Of a stretch of DNA of 64,000 nt, positions 55,872 to 64,000 are shown piece after piece. A program made the position numbers and the translations under genes. The DNA is from Tetracentron sinense (Eukaryota; Streptophyta; Magnoliopsida; Trochodendrales; Trochodendraceae): the NCBI GenBank assembly GCA_015143295.1, contig CM026568.1, positions 18,110,607 through 18,174,606 of the forward strand. The letters run 5' to 3'. The notes under the pieces were generated by a model. That model did not search any database and was not told the DNA's origin. It saw only the letters and a list, made by a program, of their open reading frames with translations. Numbering within the stretch: position 1 is the stretch's first letter; each line of letters opens with the position of its first letter.

Positions 55872-56174
55872 ATGATGCCTACAAACGCGCCACCGGTTGC
55901 CGCTGGCTTCCGGCGATGGAATTCTCCGGTGCCATACCTCTTCGGGGGCCTAGCACTAATGTTGGGGCTCATTGCTTTAGCATTGCTCATCCTTGCCTGC
56001 TCCTACCGCAACTCTTCTGCCGACTCGTCAAGGGACACCGGAGAAAAGCCTGCAAAGCCTATGAACTCACCGGCCGAGACTGAACTGAAGATAGTTGTCA
56101 TCATGCCTGGAGAAGACAACCCTACGTACCTGGCGAAGCCCGTCTCTTCATCTCTCCCTATAGAACAAGTCTGA
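55872..56174 (+). CDS. GDU: GLUTAMINE DUMPER-type membrane protein
   Basis: A single-exon gene of 100 residues. GDU proteins are small plant plasma-membrane proteins that promote amino-acid export together with the ubiquitin ligase LOG2. The hallmark block WNSPVPYLFGGLALMLGLIA runs into one transmembrane helix (about residues 22-45) ending LACSY. The cytosolic part carries the VIMAG-type motif, here IVVIMPGEDNPTYLAKP (residues 74-90). The family Ala is Pro at 79. The protein is shorter than GDU1, at the small end of the family. Start: two adjacent ATGs, 55872 and 55875; the first follows the leader. A good TATA box lies 63 bp upstream. Family assignment is firm; activity is inferred. Confidence 0.9.
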   Translation: MMPTNAPPVAAGFRRWNSPVPYLFGGLALMLGLIALALLILACSYRNSSADSSRDTGEKPAKPMNSPAETELKIVVIMPGEDNPTYLAKPVSSSLPIEQV

Positions 56175-58919
56175 GATCTCTCAAGTCATGGATCTTGAAC
56201 AAGGCCTTAAGAGATACTTAATTACTAGGAGGATTTTTGTTCTCTGGAGATACAAAACTGCACAAACTCTTCTTCTATTTTATCATTGTTTGTAGTTTAT
56301 CTTTTTTTTTTTAAAAAGCTTTTCCTTTGTTAGAATTTCCGGAAATATGTAAAATTGTTGAGTAAAAATGCTATTTTGATCATTTTCATTTTGTGGGTGA
56401 AAATACTTTTTTTTGCGGGGGTGCTAATTCTAGTTAGTTTTGGTATGTTCATATGAGTCATAACAATAACAACCAAGCAGGTGAATTATAATATAATGCC
56501 CTGCGTGTGTTCTAAGCCAAGGGAATCCACGCCGCATATCTGAGGCGGTGGCGGTGCTCATCAGGTGTATATGCCTCTCGAACACTAAGTGCAATCCACA
56601 GTGCAACACAGATTCATTTGGTGTATGATGAGTAAGCCTCCGGCTATAGCAGCTCATCAGCTTTAAGAAATTCTTAGATTGCGAGGTGTTCCGATCATGA
56701 GGGTGGTCCCGAGATCAAGTCGATCAGAGAGAGGGGAGCTTTCCCTTGGTCTAACCCTTGATATGTAGATAAAAGATGCCAAAAAAAAGATTTATTAGAT
56801 GAATTAGGCTTTAAAATCATCTCCACTTCACTGGAATGCTGTAAAAGCCAAGTAACTAACAAATTCAAGGAAAACATGGGAAAAAGGCAGCCCAAATAAT
56901 AGTTAGTACATTATCTGTTCTTTTCGTAAATAAACCTAAATTATCTGTTCTTCCTTTTATTTTCTTGTTTTAATCTTTGAAAATAGCCTCTAAATTTTTC
57001 TGATTTCGTTGCTAATTTCTCCTACCTTAACATCGACACAATTACTTGCCACCAATAGCCCAGATTGCAAGGTGTGTCCTCTCATGTGGGTGGCCTGGGA
57101 TAATTCCGGGGGAAGAAATATATTCCTCGATAATGTAATAAATTAAGGAGGAATCCACTCACCAAGCCTAACTAATAACTATATAACATAATGTTATGTA
57201 TTTAAAGAAAAAAAACTAGATGACGTGAACATTTTACAGCTCGAGGACTATATATTACAAGTTGGTGCAAATTCCATCCATCGATAAGGTGATGGGAAGA
57301 AAATGGTATGAACAGAATTGGTAAGGTTAAGGTTGATGTATGTTGCATCATCATTATTAATACCTTTATGTATGAAAAGAAAAGAAAGATCAATATGATG
57401 GATGGAGTAACTTTGTATAAAGAAGGAGAATTTGTGCATACCATGTTATGTTTTTATGTTCATGTCTGGGGATAGTAATCCAGAAATGCCTTAAAAATAA
57501 AAAATATTATCGCTCAAGGTTCAAAATGATCAAATCAGGTTTAAAATGACAGGTTGTAAATAATCCTTACTAAAATGAATTGACAAATAACAATATTACC
57601 CTTATTTTCAACATATATAAGCCATATCAAGGATATATACTTATGTCTTTCATATCATGTTTTAATTACACAACTGCCATCTGAACTCTTATCTAGTATT
57701 TTTGAAGTTTTTTTTTTGGTATTTTCTTACTTTGGTGAATATTTTATACTATATATTATGCATATATATGATGAAGCTATGTTAGAATTTGCCTATGTCC
57801 ATATTCACATATTAATCCATGAATCTAGCAGGTCAGTTTGCTGAACACTGTTAGCTATCTGTGTCAAGTAGAAAATCCCGGTATGCGGAAAATGGGTGCA
57901 TGTTAAATCGCTTAATTATCTCTAATACCTTATTTAATTAGAGAATTAGCCCTCCATGTTTGACAAAACTGGCCAAAAGGAAGGATATATAGGAGATGTT
58001 CAGTGTTGGATTAGGTTGGTGCTCGCGGTGGCTCGGAAATGTAAAGAGGGCTTTGAAGAATTTATACTATGGAATGATTAGAGTGTAGAATGTAAAAAAG
58101 AAGAGACGTGTATTAGAATTTAGAAGTGTGAAGGTTGAGAAATTTCCAAGGGGTTTCTGCAATGTGGGTATGAGACTAGGACTGTAGGAAATAAAAAGGT
58201 GTGGTTTTGATTTGGCTATTAGTATAAAGGGGGAACAATTTCATGTCATTTTCTTCAGTGGGAGACTTTTGTAATGATAATTTCCACTGGGTGTTGTACA
58301 AACAGTCTAAATTGAAGAATTTGATCCAAATCTTTCTCTCTCTCTATTAGGGCCACAAACGCGCACGCACACATACACACTCACGCAAGTAAGTTAATAG
58401 AATAATTCTCACGCAAGTAAGTTCTTAGACTAATGATCGAGCACACTAGGTGTTGTACAAACAGTTGAAATCGGATTGTTTGAGCACCGATGCATTGAGC
58501 ATGTTAGGAGTGAAAATTAGCAAGAAGCCCCTAAGCTACAAATAACCAATGCCTTTTAGACACATTAGAAAAATTGTAAATTCATAGGTGTATTACACTT
58601 TTATTTACATTTTTAACAATTATAAAAAGCGTGTACCGATAGGTATTGCACTTAAAAATTGATATATAACATTTTTCCTGAGATGTTAGCATCGATTAGT
58701 ATTTTGCAACCGTTTGCTACAATGAATCATTGTTGCCAAGTTTCACTCATGTTAAGATCACCACCGCATGGTCCTACTAATAATAGGCCATACTTACATG
58801 TGTGCCACATGTAACCTGTGGATTTAATTGCTATATCTCAGTTAAGAGATAGCCAAAATGAAAGGGCAATTTAGGATGAACGATCAGATGCCATCAATAT
58901 CCTCATATACAGGTGCTGG
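56175..58919. other. Spacer, nothing recognised
   Basis: Includes the 3' UTR of the GDU gene at the left. AT-rich, with minus-strand open frames of no known family (for example 56430-56657, 57202-57444). Confidence 0.45.
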
Positions 58920-59145
58920 GAAACTACCCATATGCAGGTTTTAATTTTTTTTAAATCCATGGTTAATTTTTTTAATTTTATTTTTCTAAAAACCAAGGGT
59001 AGATGGGTGGAACCCTAGGGGCGAGTGAATCTTAACCATAATTTAAGAGAGTTAAAAGGAGGACATGTGGCAAGAAAATGGGAGCCGAGATGCCCCTCCT
59101 CGTGTCACTGACTGAGGAGGTGATTATTTTCCCACTGATAAATGA
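58920..59145. repeat. Dispersed repeat copy (family of 54655)
   Basis: Shares AACCAAGGGTAGATG.GTG, GTGAATCTTAA, GTGGCAAGAAAATGG and GAGGAGGTGATTATTTTCC with 54655-54945, over about 160 bp. Confidence 0.55.
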
Positions 59146-59941
59146 CTCTATCAGAGTAGGTAGGTAGTAGTTTGGAAACCCATCAAAACCCATCATATAT
59201 AGCCTTTTCCTATATCTTGTCTGTTTATTTTAATCTCATTCTCCACTTATTAATCTTATCAAAAGGAGAAAAAAAATGGGTTTTCTATATATTTTTTTAA
59301 AGATCCCCACTGTCCTAAAAATGAACATCATTATGAAATCAATTTTCTAAGAATGATCTCACCTGCCCTATACTCCATTAACATTGTAAGTTATTGCCTT
59401 TTGAATCTCCCCTTGCAATCTACATCAGAGGAGCCTAAATTCAGAGCATTTCTTAAGTTAATGACTCAGTTGTCACTCATACCAGATGACTAGTCAGCTT
59501 AATGGGTTTTGCCAATTTTTTTGGTTTCATTCACTTTTGAAACTATGTCCTTAATACAATGACCTTGGCAGTGACCCGGTTGGGCTAGTGGAGTTGGAAA
59601 ATTCCTAGTACCGAGTACAGATGACTGTCATCCATGTATTATGTCTAAAGTCTTGAGAGAAAATTTTGGAGAATCAACCTAGCGTCTGATGTTAAGGAGT
59701 GTTAATTCTAATCGTGTCAACCATTTAATAAAAAATGTCAAATAACTTTTTGGTAAGACCCATCCAAAGTAATTATAATTATAGGAGGTGGGACTCACTA
59801 GCACGGTGGAAAAACATTTTCAAAGTGAAAATGCTTAATCAAATCTTCATCCTAGGGAATGTTATGCCTCATCATCAAAGAGAATTTCCAAAGTGTATCT
59901 TGAGATGGAGCCCAAGACAAGAGCAAGTCAAGATGTAATTT

Positions 59942-60129
59942 TTTTTTTTGGTAAACTCAATCATACCACAAGGCAATGACTGAAGGCAAATACAAGAAAA
60001 TACTCACACCACCCATGCAAACCCCCACACACACACCCCGCATGCAAACTCACACACACACAGCACACATGCAGCCCTTGTAAGCTTCACCCTAGAGCTC
60101 CTCAAAACGGGTACCAACCGTTTGAGGCA
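59942..60129 (-). mobile_element. Retroposon insertion with 13-14-bp target duplication
   Basis: TCAAGATGTAATT(T) occurs at 59928-59941 and 60130-60143. The insert of about 188 bp starts with a T run (A tail on the minus strand) and contains CACACA-rich sequence. Size and layout resemble the SINEs at 6823 and 52065, but its head lacks a convincing B-box. Confidence 0.65.
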
Positions 60130-60143
60130 TCAAGATGTAATTT

Positions 60144-61644
60144 GCCAAAAGGACAGGCAGCAAGAATAATGCAAGGGCCTCATTTGTCTAGTCTAACTGA
60201 TAATAAGTCGGGGAAGAAATAAAAGTGGTGGGGAACAGCCAAAACCATGCCTACAAAAGGATGGGCAAGGCATGACCAACCCACTTGGATTTCACTCTCA
60301 GACCTCTTTCTTCATCCCCTTCCTAAATCCTAATCAAAGAAGCATCCATCAGAAGAGCCAAGAAAGTGAAAATTAAAATCAAGAAAAAAGTGATTTCCCA
60401 TTTGAAAAAATATATAATAATTGAACTAAAATGGGACTGTTAGAAGAATCCATCAGAAGAGCCAAGAAAGTTAAAATTAGGAAAATTCAAAAAAAAAAAA
60501 AAAAGTGATTTCTCATTTGGAAAAAATATGATAAACTGAAAATGAGACTGTTTGTTCAAGTTTAAGAATATTTTAAACTAGAAACTACTACTACTTCTAA
60601 TATTGTTGTTGTACATATATATAATCATAATTATAATTGCTGTTACCAATAAATTCTGAGAAATTACTGGAAAAATTGCCATTTTCCTCCCAAGGACACA
60701 AAAGACATGAGCCTGCTTTATGGGGAGATAGACAACAACAAGCACTGGAAGGACAGAAGAACATAAGGGTTCCCACCCCAAATTCATCCATATTGATCTA
60801 AAACCCTGAACACAGTTGGGTTCTCTGCATTTTGGCCCAGATCCCAGATTTACTAGATAGTGTGTGGCCTTGTTTGCTTCTCTGTAAGTATGACTTATCT
60901 TGATTATCCTAACTTCCCCACTGAAAATGTTCACTGTATCATGAATGAGAACCCATGCTCTCCATTGTACTTTACTCCTTTATTCATTCTATCAATACTT
61001 TGCGTCCCTGCATTTTTCACAGAAAAAAGCTGCTCTTTTATGATGATAAGACAGAGAATTAAAGGTGTAATGAAGAGACCCAGGTCTACCTATTTAAGAA
61101 CATGGGTTCTATATTGTCTCCAGTTTGTGGAGTGGGTTCATCTGTTTTTGCATTTGAAGCTGCCTTTTTATTAATGACAAGGACAAGAGCAGTAAAGATG
61201 ATAGTATTTCAGGTTTGAAATCTAATGACCAAGTGACCAACCCCAGTTCTTTCAAATTTAAGAACTTGGGGTTTTTATTCTCTGTGAGATGGATTCGTCT
61301 GCTTTTCTTTGTATAAAATCTGTCCTCTGCTGATTAAAAGCCAGAGAATTAATGGTTTTTTGATTTCCAGGTGGTGAAATTTATTCTAGCTGTTCAAGAA
61401 TGTGGGTTTATCATTTATGGTGTTCAAATTGTGAGATGGGTGTCTCTGTTCTCTGTGTAGAAAGCTGTTTTTGGTAAATGAAGGGTCAGGAGATAAAGAC
61501 ATTTTTGGGTTCCCCAGGCGATGAATCAGGATTACAGGTGTTCAGATACTCTTTGATTCCCTACTTAAAAAAATTCTAGTTCTGTGTTCTCTACTTCTCT
61601 TTCTGTTGGGTTTCCTCCTTTCTCTTCTTCCTCTACCTACAGTA
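60144..61644 (+). other. Spacer and probable 5' leader of the SOFL gene
   Basis: No other gene recognised. 61570-61644 is pyrimidine-rich and leads into the SOFL start. Transcription start not determinable. Confidence 0.4.
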
Positions 61645-62118
61645 ATGGAGGCTTCCCAATTCTTGGGTGGCAAAGAAGGATGTAGCAGCAGTGAATCCGG
61701 ATGGACTAGCTATATTGGCTCCCCCACACATGATGATGATGATCATAGTGATGATGAAGAAGAAGATGATGGTGATGATGATGACAATAACAGTCATGGA
61801 GATGATGATGATGATGATGATGATGATGATAATGATGATGATGGTGATGGTGATGACGACATGACTTCTGATGCATCTTCTGGTCCGTGTCACGGTGAGG
61901 GGGGCCATGGCATGGCTCTGTTCAAACACAATGAGAAAGAAGAGGATAACAAGAGTTCTTCATACGAGAAAGCTTACAAACAAGTAGAGAAGAAAAAAGA
62001 TGAAAGAAAGATGGATGAACAGAAAAAAGAGTCTGTTCTCACAGCAAATAGTAGTACCAGTCATGTTCAAGGTGGTGCCAAGGTAAGGAAATCCACATGG
62101 ATGGGGAAAAGAAAATAG
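61645..62118 (+). CDS. SOFL: SOB FIVE-LIKE (SOFL) protein
   Basis: Plant-specific nuclear/cytoplasmic family linked to cytokinin levels and growth. Both family signatures are present: CSSSESGWTSYIGSP (residues 13-27) and DDDMTSDASSGP (70-81). Between them lies a very long acidic stretch dominated by Asp, coded by a GAT microsatellite (about 61727-61860). The start at 61645 (MEASQFLGG) fits the family; an in-frame ATG at 61606 lies in the leader. As written the frame ends at 62118 (157 residues). A good donor, CCAAG|GTAAGG at 62082/62083 in phase 0, could splice to TTCAG|ACT at 62232 and stop at 62384, giving 196 residues; the family often has a downstream exon. Either 3' end is possible. Confidence 0.8.
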   Translation: MEASQFLGGKEGCSSSESGWTSYIGSPTHDDDDHSDDEEEDDGDDDDNNSHGDDDDDDDDDDNDDDGDGDDDMTSDASSGPCHGEGGHGMALFKHNEKEEDNKSSSYEKAYKQVEKKKDERKMDEQKKESVLTANSSTSHVQGGAKVRKSTWMGKRK

Positions 62119-62384
62119 AGGTTGAGGTGTTTTCTGTTCTTTAGATTTCCTTCTAGGATGGCTGCATGTTTCTACTTATGTTTCTCAAATAAGTAAAATA
62201 GACCATAATCCACTATGTCTAATAGTTTCAGACTTCCAGTGTTATAGTTGATGAAGAAATATATAGGGAAGATAAGCTAACACATGCATGTATGATACAT
62301 GATTTTTGTGTATATATATTTCTTAGTAGCATGAAGGGAGAACAAAAGCAGAGGTGCAGATTCATAGTAGAGGAGAAGAAGTGA

Positions 62385-62684
62385 GGAATGAGAGCGGCCA
62401 CGAAGCACATACTACGTATAAATAATTAAAACATGTGTGTTTATTGAATAAAACATTGAAATTTGGTTCACTTTCTACTACTCTCAATACTAACTTTAGA
62501 TTTTCTTTCTCTGTTTGAGGCCCAAGCATTTAGCTCAATTTAATAAGGTTGTGCACTGCAACCATGAGGTCACTGGTTAGATGGTAGCTTAGCAACTGCT
62601 AAAAAAGAAAAAGAAAATGATTATTTAATATCTGAATCTACGGGTCATACCGTATTAGATATATTCGGGGAAGACTAGGTGCAG
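62385..62684. other. 3' region of the SOFL gene
   Basis: AATAAAACATTG near 62446 could serve as a polyadenylation signal. Nothing else recognised. Confidence 0.4.
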
Positions 62685-63003
62685 GAGTGGAGCCATGGGG
62701 GGCAGCTGCCCCTCCCCAACTTTTGGAAAATAAATAAGTTATCCTATGTTTTATAATTATTTAACATGACATAGCCATGGGGCAAGGGGCAGCTGCCCCC
62801 TAAACAATGAGGAATAATACATGTAAGATATGTACGAAACATACAAATGAGATGGCCCATGGAACTTTGAGAGCTATGCACCCAAACCCCAAGAGGTTAG
62901 AACTTGGAACCCCACTAGAGCAAAAATATTTCATACCCACCTAATCATTCTTCACAAAATCCATCAAAATCCATCAGCAATTACTAATATTTTCAATCGA
63001 CAT
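62685..63003 (-). repeat. Dispersed GGAGTGGAGCC-type repeat, inverted copy of 162-425
   Basis: Contains CAGGAGTGGAGCCATGG and GGGGCAGCTGCCCC (twice). Its minus strand matches 209-425: AATGATTAGG, TGATGGATTT, TACATGTATT and CCTCATTGTTTA. Decayed hAT-like family; no duplication identified. Confidence 0.5.
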
Positions 63004-64000
63004 TGCTTTTCAGAGAATAATTTAGCCAGAGCTGGAGGGAATGAAATATCAGTACATAATGTGTTCCAATCTGTGCATATGTGAAGCAGCAAAAGCATTG
63101 CTAATGATACAACATTGGCTATTCACCATTTACAGTTTCAAGATCTTGCAGAGTACTGGCTCCAAACAGCCTGGGGTTGCTTAGGCAACCACTTATATGA
63201 AGGTGATCCTGTTACGACTTGTGGTAGTTCCTCCCACCCTGGTAAATCACCCGAACAAACCAGTCACAAATCACCAAGGATCTGTTTTGGTTTTAAATAC
63301 TGATTTTTGTTCAAATAACATCAAGCTGAATTGGCCCGAATCACATTGCTGTACCATCATTCATCAAAGTGAAAATGAAAATGGAATTTTATGGCAGTAT
63401 TTATCCCATGTGAAATGGAGAAGAATATGAGGAGAACAAGCTCTTAATGTTGAAAAGCTCTAAGGGAAGAAGTTACAAAACTGTATTGAAAATCGTACTA
63501 GAATTCATAATTAAGAATATGGTATTAGAGAATCATGATTAATATATAATTATGTTACATGAGAGATTAATCAATTTAGAAACATGCTTAACATGATGAA
63601 ACTCGAAAACATTGTCAAAATGAAACATTCTAGTAAGCAATTTCTAAGCATCATTTACCTGAAAATAAAAGTATGCTAACATCATGAAAATTGCTAAAAT
63701 TAGAGTGCTTTGATCATTTTACAACATGGTACTTTTAAAAAGAGCATTTTGGTCCGAAAATTCGGAGAACTTTAATTAATTTACAATAGGTGGAAAATTT
63801 GAAATACTCTGATCATTTTACAATAGGGTATTTTGATCATTAAAAAAAAGATTAAATATTTTAGAAAAAATCTCTCAAGAGTTAAGTCTTAAGGGCCTCA
63901 TGAGATACAAAATAGAATTCTTACAAAGACGGCGCCTCAGCCTCGATTATAATTGGACGCAAAGACACCAGTTATAATTTGAGGATGATACTTGTCCAGT
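63004..64000. other. Spacer, nothing recognised
   Basis: AT-rich. The open frames at 63115-63303 and 63197-63430 have no recognised domain. Confidence 0.4.

Noticed and set aside
61633..61929. Ile/Met-rich open frames overlapping the SOFL gene
   Set aside because: They arise from the GAT microsatellite read in other frames or on the other strand.

Overview
The window is nuclear DNA of a flowering plant. It carries four spliced or single-exon genes of plant families (CONSTANS-like, LAG1-type ceramide synthase, GLUTAMINE DUMPER, SOB FIVE-LIKE), canonical GT-AG introns, AT-rich spacers and a dense load of plant transposable elements. The species cannot be named from the sequence.

Layout. 1-7.0 kb: spacer with a CAGGGGCGGAGCC-type repeat, a Helitron-like element whose 3' end is triplicated, tRNA-derived SINEs and a 187-bp tandem duplication. 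7.67-10.41 kb (+): a two-exon CONSTANS-like gene (two B-boxes, CCT domain, C-terminal VP motif). 13.31-41.29 kb (-): one six-exon LAG1/LOH ceramide synthase gene, reconstructed exon by exon. Its 308 codons are spread over 28 kb because intron 1 is 18,566 bp and intron 4 is 7,708 bp. The two genes are convergent.

Intron 1 of the ceramide synthase is a nested mobile-element archive: a 5'-truncated L1-type LINE, itself split by a hAT-type element with a perfect 8-bp target duplication and by another repeat; several motif-saturated inverted-repeat elements; and a nearly full-length 6,102-bp chromodomain Ty3/Gypsy retrotransposon (31107-37208) lying antisense to the gene. That retrotransposon has two 655-bp LTRs, an initiator-Met tRNA primer site, gag, pol and a chromodomain. 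It is inactivated by a 16-bp tandem duplication at the gag/pol junction, six in-frame stops and loss of the first integrase catalytic Asp. Its U3 region carries an unusually dense array of perfect heat-shock-element half-site pairs just upstream of a TATA box. It landed three to four bases inside the end of an older small element, whose own 8-bp target duplication is still visible on both outer sides.

41.3-55 kb: the ceramide synthase 5' leader (with a short uORF) and promoter side, then a foldback element, a 1,158-bp Mutator-like foldback element with a perfect 9-bp duplication, a 287-bp hAT-like element, a 185-bp perfect-hairpin element, an 870-bp element with a 46-bp minisatellite and 10-bp duplication, and a SINE with a perfect 9-bp duplication. 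55.87-56.17 kb (+): an intronless GLUTAMINE DUMPER gene. 61.65-62.12 kb (+): a SOB FIVE-LIKE gene with an aspartate-repeat microsatellite. The remaining sequence is spacer and repeats. The genes do not form a pathway: they cover photoperiod/light transcription, sphingolipid synthesis, amino-acid export and cytokinin-linked growth control.
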